Shown here one piece after another: positions 36,794 to 45,691 of a stretch of DNA of 64,000 bases (its first letter is position 1; each line of letters begins with the position of its first letter). Source of the stretch: Streptomyces sp. CB01580. GTDB lineage: Bacteria; Actinomycetota; Actinomycetes; Streptomycetales; Streptomycetaceae. The notes beneath the pieces were generated by a model, which was not told the origin of the DNA, did not search any database, and saw only the letters and a program-made list of their open reading frames with translations. The stretch lies in the NCBI RefSeq assembly GCF_001905795.1, contig NZ_LIXJ01000002.1, forward strand, positions 143,814-207,813, given 5' to 3'. Position numbers and translations under genes: made by a program.

Positions 36794-38530
36794 TTACGGC
36801 AGTCCGTGGACGTGCGGGGCCACCGCGTTCGACCAGGCGTTGCCCGACTTGGCGTCCCAGTTGGTCGACCAGGTCATCGCGCCGCGGATGCCCGGGTACT
36901 TCTTCGAGGGCTTGAAGTTGCCGCAGTCGGTGCCCGAGGCCAGGCAGTCCAGGGCCGCGTTCACGACCGACGGGGAGACGTAGCCGCCGCCCGCGCCGCT
37001 GGTGGAGGCGGGGAGGCCGAGGCCGACCTGCGACGGGTCGAGGCCGCCCTCCAGCTGGATGCAGGCGAGCGCGGTCAGGAAGTCCACCGAGCCCTGCGAG
37101 TACACCTTGCCGTCGCAGCCGAGCATGGAACCGCTGTTGTAGTACTGCGTGTTGACGACGGTCAGGATGTCCTTGACGTTGAGCGCCGTCTTGAAGTACT
37201 CGCCCGAGGTCGACTGCATGTCGATCGTCTGCGGCGCCATCGTGATGACGAGGCCGGAGCCCACCTTCTGCGACAGCAGGCGCAGCGCCTTCGTCATGTA
37301 CGTGGAGTTGAGGCCGTTCTCCAGGTCGATGTCGACGCCGGTGAAGCCGTACTCCTGGATGAGGGTGTGGATCGAGTTCGCGAAGTTGGTGGCGGAGGCG
37401 TCGTTGTTGACCGAGACGGTCCCCTTCTCGCCGCCGACCGAGATGATGACGTTCTTCCCGGCGGCCTGCTTGGCCTTGATGTCGGCCTTGAACTGGTCGA
37501 CGGTGTAACCGTTCAGCCCGGCCGTGTCCAGGTTGAAGGTGACGGCGCCCGGCGTGGTCGTGGCGTCGGCGAAGGAGACCGCGATGATGTCGTAGTTCGC
37601 GGGCACGTCGCTGAGCTTCTGCACGGTCGCGCCGTTGTTGAAGTTCTGCCAGTAGCCGGTCACCGCGTGCTTGGGCACGGAGGGGTTCGGGTTGGGGGTG
37701 CCGCCGCCGTCCTTGGCCGTACGGGCGCTGACGGAAGCGGACTTGACGGACTCGCCGGCCGCGTTGGTGGCGGTCACGGCGAACTGGTACGCCGTGTCGG
37801 CGGCCAGGCCCGTGATGGTGGCGGAGGTCCCGGTGGCCGTGGTGGCCTTGGCGCCGTCCTTGTAGACCGTGTAGCCGGTCGCGCCGGACACCGCGTTCCA
37901 GGAGAGCGACACGGAGGAGGTCGTGGCCGTGCCGACCGCGAGACCGGCGGGCGCGCCGGGCACCTGCGGCGTCTCGCCGCCACCGTCGCCGCCGTCGGGG
38001 CCGCTGACCGAGACGTCGTCGACCAGGTAGGGGGCCTGCCCGTACCAGCCGTGCGTGTACACCGTGACCGAGGTGGTGCTCGGGCCGGTCTTGAACGTGG
38101 TCGTCAGCCGGGTCCAGCCGGTGGAGCCGGGCGACCAGGTGGAGACGTCGGTGGTCCCGGTGCCGTCGGCGCCGAGGTACGCGTATCCGCCCTGCACCCA
38201 GGAGCTGAGCGTGTAGGTCGAGTCCGGCTTCACCTTGACGGTCTGGGAGCAGCGCGCGTTGTCCGCTCCGGCCGGGGTGGCCTTGAGGGCGCCGGTGCCG
38301 CCGTGCACGGGGGAGGAGACCACCTCGCCGGTGCCGCCGGAACACGTCCAGTCGGCCAGCCCCGCCTCGAAGCCCGGGTTCTTGGCGACATTGACGTCGG
38401 CGGCCTGGGCGCTGCCGACGAGGGCGGTGGCGGTGAGCGCGCCGGCCGCGAGGACGGCCATCGCGGTGCCGAGCAGCGGCCGGGTGTGGCGCATCCGGGC
38501 TCTGGGCCCGTGGGCGGGGGAGAGTTCCAC
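36794..38530 (-). CDS. Secreted family 18 chitinase with carbohydrate-binding and FnIII domains
   Basis: The 578-residue exoenzyme hydrolyses chitin. The order is: signal peptide (about 1-43, TRPLLGTAMAVLAAGALTAT then ALVGSAQAA); a CBM-like jelly roll (about 46-190, NPGFEAGLADWTCSGG); an FnIII domain (about 203-290, AGLAVGTATTSSVSLSWNAV); and a GH18 barrel. The catalytic motif is GVDIDLEN with acid Glu404 and Asp402. I take the GTG at 38530, which has GGAGG 7 bases upstream, rather than an upstream ATG. A dre-like site 350 bp upstream indicates GlcNAc/DasR control. Confidence 0.93.
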   Translation of the reverse strand: MELSPAHGPRARMRHTRPLLGTAMAVLAAGALTATALVGSAQAADVNVAKNPGFEAGLADWTCSGGTGEVVSSPVHGGTGALKATPAGADNARCSQTVKVKPDSTYTLSSWVQGGYAYLGADGTGTTDVSTWSPGSTGWTRLTTTFKTGPSTTSVTVYTHGWYGQAPYLVDDVSVSGPDGGDGGGETPQVPGAPAGLAVGTATTSSVSLSWNAVSGATGYTVYKDGAKATTATGTSATITGLAADTAYQFAVTATNAAGESVKSASVSARTAKDGGGTPNPNPSVPKHAVTGYWQNFNNGATVQKLSDVPANYDIIAVSFADATTTPGAVTFNLDTAGLNGYTVDQFKADIKAKQAAGKNVIISVGGEKGTVSVNNDASATNFANSIHTLIQEYGFTGVDIDLENGLNSTYMTKALRLLSQKVGSGLVITMAPQTIDMQSTSGEYFKTALNVKDILTVVNTQYYNSGSMLGCDGKVYSQGSVDFLTALACIQLEGGLDPSQVGLGLPASTSGAGGGYVSPSVVNAALDCLASGTDCGNFKPSKKYPGIRGAMTWSTNWDAKSGNAWSNAVAPHVHGLP

Positions 38531-39418
38531 TGTGCTGCCTCCGTGGGGGAGTCGGGGGGAATCGGACGGTGAGGGCCGACGGGTGGGGGCCGACGGGTGG
38601 GGAAGGCGGACGCGGCACACGGGCCGCTGTCCGGGGGTGGACCGGAGGGCGGGCGGGGCGGGTTGACGGGCGGTCGGTGCTGCGGCGGTGTGTCCCCGGA
38701 GCACGGAAATGGGGTGAGGCTCGGGGACGAGGCCGGGGATGGGGGACGACTGGCGGGGAAGTAGGGGGAAACGGGGGCGTGTTCGGCCGTGTCGGCCGGC
38801 GGTACCGCTGCTGTCCGGGGAGTGACGGGGGGATGGAGGGGCGGGGATCCGGACGGCGGCGGTCGCCGCTGGCCGCTAAAGCTGGTCCAGACCAATCGAG
38901 TTGTCAAGACCTCTGGCAGCGACCGCAGTCGGGCGCCCGCCCGCCGGGCCGGATTCCCAGTCGCCCCGCCGTTCGTTCGCGAACGTCCCGTGAACACCCC
39001 GCGAACCCTTCACGATCACCGCCGCGCCTCCATGAATTGACGTTTTGTTGACCCTGCCCTGCCCCGTGCGGGTGACGTGGTCCGGGTGCTCGGACAGTGA
39101 CCGCCCGCCCGCCGCCGGGTCGTCGGGTGCGCCGGTTCCGCATCCGGCCTGACATGCGGAGACGAATTCGGGCTCGCGGGCCGCCGGAAGGCCGATCCGT
39201 AACTCTCCGCAGTGGTACAGAAGTTAACGATTTTCGATTTGATCCGATTTGACGCGCGGGCGTTGACCCGAGGTCTTCCTCACGTTGTCGTACTGGCCTC
39301 CGGAAAGTGTTCTCTGCCAGGTAAGACGTGGATAAAGTGCTGAGGCAGAGCGCGGATCAGAAGTAATTGCGGCCGGCGTCATGACCGATGTTTGGCCGGA
39401 GTTGAAACGGGGAACGGT
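38531..39418. other. 888-bp divergent intergenic region between chitinase and the Tad locus
   Basis: There is no convincing gene. From the chitinase side it holds a direct repeat GGGCCGACGGGTGG (38573-38586, 38587-38600), a G-rich stretch to about 38860, and the dre site at 38883. From about 39200 it becomes AT-richer with a repeated CGATTTGA motif. TTGACC at about 39263 and GATAAAGT near 39332 are possible promoter parts for the Tad genes, but no clean pair can be assigned. Confidence 0.6.
38883..38894 (-). promoter_or_regulatory. dre-like DasR operator upstream of the chitinase gene
   Basis: TGGTCCAGACCA is a perfect 5+2+5 dyad that fits the DasR responsive element core TGGTCTAGACCA with one central change. 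A -35-like TTGACA on the minus strand lies at 38902-38907, so a bound repressor would cover the promoter. The -10 is not clear, and the leader to the chosen start would be long (about 340 bases). Confidence 0.7.
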
Positions 39419-40303
39419 GTGCCGACCGCAATAGCAGTGACAAGTGCTGATCTGGTACTGCCTCCGACCGACCAGCAGACGCCGACCGCCGCGCTGCTGC
39501 AGGCTCCGGATGCCCAGCCGCTGGAGATGGCCATCGGGGACATGCACGTGCTGCTGGAGCAGCACGGCTACGTCGTCGTTGTCTACCCGAGTAGCATCGC
39601 TCCCGTCCATGAACGTCGGCTATACTCCGTGCGTTCCGTTCTGGAGAGCGATCGCATCGCTCTGCTCAAGGTGGACCTTCCTCCACTGGGCGTCGCCGTG
39701 CTCGTGCGGCAACTGCGCCAGTTGTCCATCTGCGACTTCAGCCCGGGAGTGGTCGCCTCCGCCGCCCGGCTGCTGTCCCACTACATCCATGCGGGCGCGC
39801 TGCTGCACTCCGTCACCAAGTTCGACAGGGTTCCGGTCGACCTCCGCACCCATGCCAAGTCCTGGGTGCCCGGCTCCCAGTTCGCGGTGGTCGCGAGTCC
39901 GGAGCCACAGCTCGTCACGATCGGCCCGAAGGCGGAACCGCCGACCGGCCCGGAATTCCCCACCGAACTGATGACCGCCAAGGGGCAGTCGCAGTCCGAG
40001 TGGGTCAAACAGACCCTCGCGCCCGCGTGGAAGGTCCAGACCGTTCACGAGGCCGCACTTCCCTCCGGCTCCCCCGGCTGGTGGGGAACCGGAAAGCTGG
40101 TGGAATTCGCCGCCTATCTGTCAGACATCTCCGTCCTGTACCAACTGGTGTGCTCCGTGCGTCGGGACATCTGCCGCTGGTGCGGAATGGAACTCATAGG
40201 TGACCTCTGCGGGTTCTGCTCCTCGCCGCTGCCCGCGGCGGAGAACCGAATGCCACATGCCGGTGTCCTCAGCCACGGAGCGCCCGCACCACCACGGTCC
40301 TAG
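39419..40303 (+). CDS. First gene of the Tad locus: zinc-ribbon protein of unknown function
   Basis: The 294 residues have an N-terminal alpha/beta part (EMAIGDMHVLLEQHGYVVVVYP, RRLYSVRSVLESDRIALLKVDLPPLGVAVLVRQLRQL) and a C-terminal CRWC-x8-CGFC zinc ribbon (about residues 253-268). There is no signal peptide or membrane helix, so it is cytoplasmic. The GTG at 39419 has GGGGA 7 bases upstream; a TTG 27 bases earlier is an alternative. It lies 75 bases upstream of cpaB in the same direction, so it is likely part of the pilus operon. It could be a regulator or adaptor; nothing in the sequence settles this. Confidence 0.8.
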   Translation: MPTAIAVTSADLVLPPTDQQTPTAALLQAPDAQPLEMAIGDMHVLLEQHGYVVVVYPSSIAPVHERRLYSVRSVLESDRIALLKVDLPPLGVAVLVRQLRQLSICDFSPGVVASAARLLSHYIHAGALLHSVTKFDRVPVDLRTHAKSWVPGSQFAVVASPEPQLVTIGPKAEPPTGPEFPTELMTAKGQSQSEWVKQTLAPAWKVQTVHEAALPSGSPGWWGTGKLVEFAAYLSDISVLYQLVCSVRRDICRWCGMELIGDLCGFCSSPLPAAENRMPHAGVLSHGAPAPPRS

Positions 40304-40378
40304 CGCTTCCGCTTTCCTCCGTGGACGCCCTCCTGTCCGCTGCCCCACGCATCCGAATCGAACGAGGTTGTCCGGCCC

Positions 40379-41086
40379 ATGAACTCCCGCCAGCGCCGCG
40401 GCGTGATACTCCTGCTCCTGTCGGTTCTGTGCGCCTTCGGCGCCTTCGCCGGCGTGCTCTCGGTGATCAGCGACGTCAACTCCAAGGTGGGCCCCGAGGT
40501 TTCGGCCTACCAGCTCAAGTCCGACGTCGCCCCCTACACCGCCCTGTCGTCCGGGCAGTTCGAGAAGATCTCGATGCCCAAGCGCTGGCTCTCCACGAAT
40601 GCCGTGACCGACCTCTCCGAGGTGAACGGCAAGATCGCCGTCACCCAGCTGCGCAAGGGCTCCCTGCTCCAGTCCGACATGATGCAGAAGCGCCCCGAAC
40701 TCCAGCCCGGGGAGCAGGAGATCGCCATCATGATCGACGCCGCGACCGGCGTCGCCGGCAAGATCACGCCCGGTGCCACCGTCAACATCTACGCCACGTT
40801 CGCCGGTGAACGCGACGGGGATCCCTCCCAGTCGAAGGTCATCGTCTCCAACGCCAAGGTGCTGGACGTCGGCAAGCTGACGGCCCTGGAGCCGAGCCGC
40901 GACGGCAAGTCCAACATGGGCACCGAGGCCGTCCCAATCACCTTCGCCCTGAACACGCTCGACACCCAGCGCATCGCCTACGCCGAGTCCTTCGCGCAGC
41001 ACGTACGCCTCGCGCTCCTGGCCTCCGGAAGCGACAGCACCATCCGTCCGGGCGACCGCACCTACACGCTCGACAAGGACAAGTGA
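40379..41086 (+). CDS. cpaB: Flp pilus assembly protein CpaB (SAF domain)
   Basis: A 235-residue membrane-anchored protein with an N-terminal helix (GVILLLLSVLCAFGAFAGVLSVI, about 8-30) and an outer SAF/AFP-like region (VSAYQLKSDVAPYTALSSGQFEKISMPKRWLS, LRKGSLLQSDMM). An RcpC-type segment follows (QEIAIMIDAATGVAGKITPGATVNIYATF). CpaB/RcpC proteins are thought to gate or stabilise the pilus channel; in a monoderm the partner secretin is absent, so the role here is less clear. It is followed after 7 bases by cpaE. Confidence 0.9.
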   Translation: MNSRQRRGVILLLLSVLCAFGAFAGVLSVISDVNSKVGPEVSAYQLKSDVAPYTALSSGQFEKISMPKRWLSTNAVTDLSEVNGKIAVTQLRKGSLLQSDMMQKRPELQPGEQEIAIMIDAATGVAGKITPGATVNIYATFAGERDGDPSQSKVIVSNAKVLDVGKLTALEPSRDGKSNMGTEAVPITFALNTLDTQRIAYAESFAQHVRLALLASGSDSTIRPGDRTYTLDKDK

Positions 41087-41093
41087 GGATCGG

Positions 41094-42398
41094 ATGACCA
41101 CGAGGATCCTCCCGGCCGTCGGTGACGTCGACGCGGCCAGATCCGTCACCACCCTGCTCAGCCAGCTCCCCGACGCCGAACCGGCCGCTCCGGTCGGCGA
41201 CTCGACGCAGCTCATCGACACCCTCGCCCGGCTGGCCGGCGAGTCGCTCGACGAGCTGCCCGAGGTCGTGCTGGTCCACGAGCGGATCGGTCCGGTGCCG
41301 GCACTGGAACTGATCCGGGAGGTCTCGCTGCGCTTCCCCGCGATCGGGGTCGTGCTGATCACCGCCGACGTCACCCCCGGCCTGTTCTCGTCCGCGATGG
41401 AATCGGGTGCGCGAGGCGTCGTCACCCTGCCCCTGAGCTACGAGGAACTCGTCAACCGCGTCCAGTCCGCGGCCCAGTGGTCCGCGGGCGTGCGGCGTCA
41501 TCTGAGCACCGGCGCCGAGGTCTTCACCGGCCCCGGCGGCGCCGTCGTCACGGTCAGCGGCGCCAAGGGCGGCGTCGGGACCACCGTCACCGCCGTACAA
41601 CTCGCCCTGGCGGCCCAGGCGTCCGGGCGCAATGTCGCCCTGGTCGACATGGACCTCCAGGCGGGCGACGTCGGCTCGTACCTCGACGTGCAGTTCCGGC
41701 GGTCCGTCGTCGACCTCTCCACGATCAACGACATCACGCCGCGCGTCCTGTCCGACGTCGTCTTCACCCACGGCACCGGACTGTCCCTGCTCCTGGCACC
41801 GGGCGAGGGCGAGAGCGCCGAGGAGGTCAGCGACCGCTCGGCCCGGCAGATCGTGAGCGCGCTGCGCACACGCTACGAGGTCGTGGTGATCGACTGCGGC
41901 AGCCAGCTGCAGGGCGCGAACGCGGCGGCCATCGAGATGGCCGACACCGCCCTGCTGGTCACCACCCCGGACGTCATCGCGGTGCGCGGTGCCAAGCGTC
42001 TCGTACGGATGTGGGACCGGCTCCAGATCCGCAAGGCGGAGGAGACGGTCACCCTCGTCAACCGCTTCACCCGCAACACCGAGATCCAGCCACCCCTCGT
42101 CGAGAAGATCACCGGAACGCGGATGGCCGAGACGGCCGTTCCCGCCAACTTCAAGGAACTCCAGGCCGTCGTCGACGCCGGCCGACTCCACGAGCTCGAC
42201 TCCAAGAGCACGGTCAAACAGGCCCTCTGGGCCCTTGCGGGCGAGCTCGGCATCGTCAAGGTTCCTGAGAAGCCGGAGAAGAACGGCGCGAGGAGCGGCG
42301 CGAAGTTCAAGAACGACCGGGGCTCGATCGGCCGCCCACGCGGTGGCCGACGCGACGGCGACTCCCGGAACCGGGCGACGACCAAGGGGGCAAGTTGA
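41094..42398 (+). CDS. cpaE: TadZ/CpaE-type pilus localisation ATPase
   Basis: The 434 residues combine an N-terminal receiver-like domain (about 1-130, LRFPAIGVVLITADVTPGLFSSAMESGARGVVTLPL) with a ParA/MinD ATPase. The ATPase has the deviant Walker A SGAKGGVGTTVTAVQLA and the Asp-rich VALVDMDLQAGDVGSYL. The last 45 residues are basic and disordered. TadZ/CpaE marks the pole or site where the Tad machine assembles. GAGGA lies 5 bases before the ATG. The phospho-acceptor Asp is not obvious, so the receiver is probably a pseudo-receiver. Confidence 0.92.
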   Translation: MTTRILPAVGDVDAARSVTTLLSQLPDAEPAAPVGDSTQLIDTLARLAGESLDELPEVVLVHERIGPVPALELIREVSLRFPAIGVVLITADVTPGLFSSAMESGARGVVTLPLSYEELVNRVQSAAQWSAGVRRHLSTGAEVFTGPGGAVVTVSGAKGGVGTTVTAVQLALAAQASGRNVALVDMDLQAGDVGSYLDVQFRRSVVDLSTINDITPRVLSDVVFTHGTGLSLLLAPGEGESAEEVSDRSARQIVSALRTRYEVVVIDCGSQLQGANAAAIEMADTALLVTTPDVIAVRGAKRLVRMWDRLQIRKAEETVTLVNRFTRNTEIQPPLVEKITGTRMAETAVPANFKELQAVVDAGRLHELDSKSTVKQALWALAGELGIVKVPEKPEKNGARSGAKFKNDRGSIGRPRGGRRDGDSRNRATTKGAS

Positions 42399-42401
42399 CC
42401 A

Positions 42402-42935
42402 ATGGCACTCACCGAGACGACAGACACGGGGATACCGGGAAGGCATCGCGCCGATCCTTCCCGGCCGGGCGCCCACGGGGTCTCCCGGGTGCGCGGCCGG
42501 TCGCGTGACGGGCTGAACGGACGCGAGCGGGCGCACGGGCGGTCGCTGCTGCGTGAGCGGATGTCCGGGCGCGAGCGCGACCGGGGCCAGACCGCGATCG
42601 AGGGCCTGGGCATGACCCCGCTGATCATCCTGCTCGGCATCGCGCTCTGGCAGTGCGCCCTGATCGGCTACACCTTCTCCCTCGCGGGCAACGCCGCCGA
42701 CCAGGCGGCGCACCAGGGTGCCATCACGGAGGGGACCCGGACGCTGGAATGCCAGGAGGCGGCCAGGAAGGACCTCCCGGACGCCTGGGAGGAGACGATG
42801 AGGACGACGTGCAGGCGGACCTCGTCGGGCATGTACACGGCCCAGGTCAGGCTCAAGGTGCCGGTGCTGGCGCCGGGAGTGCTCAACTGGCCGTTCACCG
42901 TCACAGGCCACGGCGCGTACCCGATGGAGGGCTGA
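42402..42935 (+). CDS. TadE-like pseudopilin with basic N-terminal extension
   Basis: A 177-residue protein. A 60-residue Arg/Gly-rich cytoplasmic leader precedes the type IVb-like signal RDRGQTAIEGLGMTPLIILL, cleaved after the Gly before QTAIE, with the conserved Glu at position +5. One helix is followed by an outer domain with three cysteines. TadE/TadF pseudopilins are processed by the prepilin peptidase and initiate or tip the Flp pilus. The gene starts 3 bases after cpaE and is 3 bases from the next pseudopilin gene. Confidence 0.87.
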   Translation: MALTETTDTGIPGRHRADPSRPGAHGVSRVRGRSRDGLNGRERAHGRSLLRERMSGRERDRGQTAIEGLGMTPLIILLGIALWQCALIGYTFSLAGNAADQAAHQGAITEGTRTLECQEAARKDLPDAWEETMRTTCRRTSSGMYTAQVRLKVPVLAPGVLNWPFTVTGHGAYPMEG

Positions 42936-42938
42936 GCG

Positions 42939-43337
42939 ATGAGCGTGCGCACATCCGGCGGCACGGCCCCGGACACCACTGAGGCCACCCGTCGCGACCG
43001 CGGACAGGTCGCCATCGAGTACCTGGGCTTCCTGCCCCTGCTGCTCCTGGTCGGCCTCCTCGCGATCCAGACCGGCATCGCCGCGTACGCCGCCAACCAG
43101 GCGGGCACCGGGGCCCGTGCGGGGGCCCGCGCGGCCAGCATGTCCATGGGCGGTTGCGACAAGGGAGCGGCCAGGGACGCGATGAGCGGCTGGACCGCCA
43201 AGCGGGCCAAATTCCGCCCAGGCGGCTCCTCCTTCGACGAGGTCACCTGCACGGTCAGGGTCGAAGTGCCCGACATCATCCCCGGCGTCAACATCTGGGG
43301 CACGGCCGAACGCAGCTCCACGATGCCCCGCACCTGA
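42939..43337 (+). CDS. TadE-like pseudopilin
   Basis: A 132-residue protein whose N-terminus carries RDRGQVAIEYLGFLPLLLLVG, the class III prepilin signal with Glu at +5 and Tyr at +6. A single helix and a small outer domain with two cysteines (GGCDKGA, VTCTVRV) follow. The segment NQAGTGARAGARAASM after the helix is typical of TadE. It is the third gene of a tight cluster with cpaE and the previous TadE-like gene, and the CpaF ATPase gene follows after 67 bases. Confidence 0.88.
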   Translation: MSVRTSGGTAPDTTEATRRDRGQVAIEYLGFLPLLLLVGLLAIQTGIAAYAANQAGTGARAGARAASMSMGGCDKGAARDAMSGWTAKRAKFRPGGSSFDEVTCTVRVEVPDIIPGVNIWGTAERSSTMPRT

Positions 43338-43404
43338 CCCCGGGCCGTACGGCACGGCCGTCCCGTAGGCGGTTCAACAAGCAAGTCGGAACGAGGAGTG
43401 AGCA

Positions 43405-44742
43405 ATGAGTCTGCGGGCACGCATGAACGCCCCCGAGAAGAACGGCGGGGGGCGGGAGGACAGCCACATGGTGGCGGCCTACCGTGCCAAGCTGCTCGAA
43501 GAGATCGACCTGGCCGAGATGTCCTCGCTCGCCGCCGCAGACCGGCGGGCGAGGCTGGAGCGCGTCCTCAGCCACATCATCAGCCGCGAAGGTCCGGTCC
43601 TCTCGACCGTCGAGCGCACCCAGCTGATCCGCCGGGTCGTCGACGAGGCACTCGGCCTCGGCATCCTGGAACCGCTCCTGGAGGACGCGTCCATCACCGA
43701 GATCATGGTGAACGGGCCGGACCAGATCTTCGTCGAACGCAGCGGCAGGGTCGAACAGCTCCCGATGCGCTTCAGCTCGCACGAGCAGCTGATGCAGACC
43801 ATCGAGCGCATCGTGTCGACCGTCAACCGCCGTGTCGACGAGTCGAATCCGATGGTTGACGCGCGTCTACCCAGTGGCGAGCGTGTCAACGTGATCATCC
43901 CGCCGCTGTCGCTGACCGGCGCGACGCTCACCATCCGACGGTTCCCCAGGGCCTTCACGCTCCAGGAGATGATCAGCATCGGCTCGCTCGACGAGCAGAT
44001 GCTGATCCTGCTGTCCGGCTTCGTCCAGGCCAAGCTCAACGTCATCGTCTCCGGCGCCACCGGTACCGGCAAGACGACCCTGCTCAACGCGCTCTCCGGA
44101 CTCATCCCGAACAGCGAGCGCATCGTCACCATCGAGGACTCCGCCGAACTCCAGCTCCAGCAGAGCCATGTGATCCGACTGGAGTCCCGCCCGGCCAACG
44201 TCGAGGGCAAGGGCCAGATCACCATCCGCGACCTGGTCCGCAACTCCCTGCGTATGCGCCCCGACCGCATCGTCGTCGGTGAGGTCCGAGGCGGCGAGTC
44301 GCTCGACATGCTCCAGGCCATGTCCACCGGTCACGACGGTTCGCTCGCCACCGTCCACGCCAACAACGCCGAGGACGCGCTGATGCGTCTGCAGACCCTG
44401 GCGTCGATGTCCGAGATCGACGTCCCGTTCGAGGCGCTGCACGACCAGATCAACAGCGCCGTCGACGTCATCGTCCAGCTCACCCGGCACGCCGACGGTT
44501 CCCGAAAGATCACCGAGATCGCCGTCCTGGACTCGCACGGCCGCGACCCGTACCGCATCGTCTCCGTGGTCCGCTTCAACGCCCGGCCGATGGACTCCGA
44601 GGGGCGGATCAACGGCGAGTTCCAGTACCTCCCGATCCCGCGCAGGATCGCCCAGCGCCTCTACATGGCCAGCCAGCCCATCCCGCAGGCCTTCGGGGTC
44701 GCCGATTCCGCCGAACAGCTCGCCACCCGAGAGGCCAACTAG
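43405..44742 (+). CDS. cpaF: CpaF/TadA-type pilus assembly ATPase
   Basis: A 445-residue hexameric secretion ATPase that powers Flp pilus extension. An N-terminal helical domain (KLLEEIDLAEMSSL) leads to the domain with ITEIMVNGPDQIFVERSG. The ATPase core has Walker A VSGATGTGKTTLLNAL, the Asp box IVTIEDSAELQL, Walker B RPDRIVVGEVRGGESLDML and the His box TGHDGSLATVHANN. AGGAG sits about 8 bases before the ATG. Everything required for activity appears intact. It is followed by the two TadB/TadC platform proteins. Confidence 0.96.
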   Translation: MSLRARMNAPEKNGGGREDSHMVAAYRAKLLEEIDLAEMSSLAAADRRARLERVLSHIISREGPVLSTVERTQLIRRVVDEALGLGILEPLLEDASITEIMVNGPDQIFVERSGRVEQLPMRFSSHEQLMQTIERIVSTVNRRVDESNPMVDARLPSGERVNVIIPPLSLTGATLTIRRFPRAFTLQEMISIGSLDEQMLILLSGFVQAKLNVIVSGATGTGKTTLLNALSGLIPNSERIVTIEDSAELQLQQSHVIRLESRPANVEGKGQITIRDLVRNSLRMRPDRIVVGEVRGGESLDMLQAMSTGHDGSLATVHANNAEDALMRLQTLASMSEIDVPFEALHDQINSAVDVIVQLTRHADGSRKITEIAVLDSHGRDPYRIVSVVRFNARPMDSEGRINGEFQYLPIPRRIAQRLYMASQPIPQAFGVADSAEQLATREAN

Positions 44743-44752
44743 GTACCGAGCC

Positions 44753-45691
44753 ATGACCAATCTCCCTCTTCTCACGATCGGCGTCACCCTGCTGGCCGGT
44801 GTCACGGGCGTCGCCGGTCTGCACGCCTACTCCGGCGGCAAGGCCGACAGCGACGCCCTGGTGGACCGGCTCTCGCGCACCGGCTCGGTCACGGAGGGCG
44901 GGCGCCACCGCCGCTTCCGGGCCATCGACAGGAGGCTGCGCAAGACCGCCCTCGGCGAGAAGCTCGAACTGAAGCTGGCCACCACCGGCCTGGAGATCAC
45001 CCCCGGCGAGTTCTTCGTCTACGCGATCCTCGCCATGGCCGCGCTGTGGATGATCGCCTCGTCCATGCTCGCCAGCTTCTTCGGCCCGGTCGCCGCCCTC
45101 ATCGGCCTCTGGGGCACCAATGCCTTCCTGAACTGGCAGCGGACCAAGCGCACCGAACGCTTCATCAACCAACTGCCCGAACTCGCCCGCATCCTGGCCA
45201 ACGCCACCCAGGCCGGCCTCGCCCTGCGCACGTCCATCGGCATGGCCGCCGACGAGATGGAGAACCCGGCGGGCGAGGAACTGGCCAGGGTCGCCCGCCG
45301 TCTCGCCGTCGGCGAACCCCTCGAGGACGCGCTCAGCGAGATGACCGACCGGCTGCCCTCCCGCGAACTCGTCGTCCTCGTCACCACCCTCGTCCTGTCC
45401 AACCGGGCCGGCGGTACGGTCGTCAGCTCCCTGCGCAACCTCACGGAGACGCTGGAGGAGCGCAAGGAGACCCGGCGCGAGGTCAAGACCCAGCTGTCGC
45501 AGGTGACCGTCACCGCCTACGCCGTCCCGATATTCGGCCTCGGCGCCATGCTCCTGATGAACGCGGTGATGCCCGGCGCGCTCGACCGCATGACCGGCGC
45601 CTTCATCGGCCAGGTCGCGGTGGTCATCTCCATCGCCCTCTACACGATCGGATTCATCGTGATCCGCCGTATGTCCCGGATCGACGTCTGA
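44753..45691 (+). CDS. tadB: TadB-type inner-membrane platform protein
   Basis: The 312-residue T2SSF-domain protein has helices near residues 3-23, 90-125 and 250-305. The cytoplasmic domain between them carries FINQLPELARILANATQAGLALRTSIGMAADEMENPAGEELARVARRLAVG, the usual GspF-like signature. It forms the membrane platform that couples CpaF to pilin polymerisation. Its TGA overlaps the next ATG (TGATG at 45689-45693), which indicates coupled translation with TadC. Confidence 0.93.
   Translation: MTNLPLLTIGVTLLAGVTGVAGLHAYSGGKADSDALVDRLSRTGSVTEGGRHRRFRAIDRRLRKTALGEKLELKLATTGLEITPGEFFVYAILAMAALWMIASSMLASFFGPVAALIGLWGTNAFLNWQRTKRTERFINQLPELARILANATQAGLALRTSIGMAADEMENPAGEELARVARRLAVGEPLEDALSEMTDRLPSRELVVLVTTLVLSNRAGGTVVSSLRNLTETLEERKETRREVKTQLSQVTVTAYAVPIFGLGAMLLMNAVMPGALDRMTGAFIGQVAVVISIALYTIGFIVIRRMSRIDV

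Noticed and set aside
38961..39010. SOS (LexA) box near TTCGCGAA
   Set aside because: The bases do not fit the actinobacterial GAAC-N4-GTTC arrangement.
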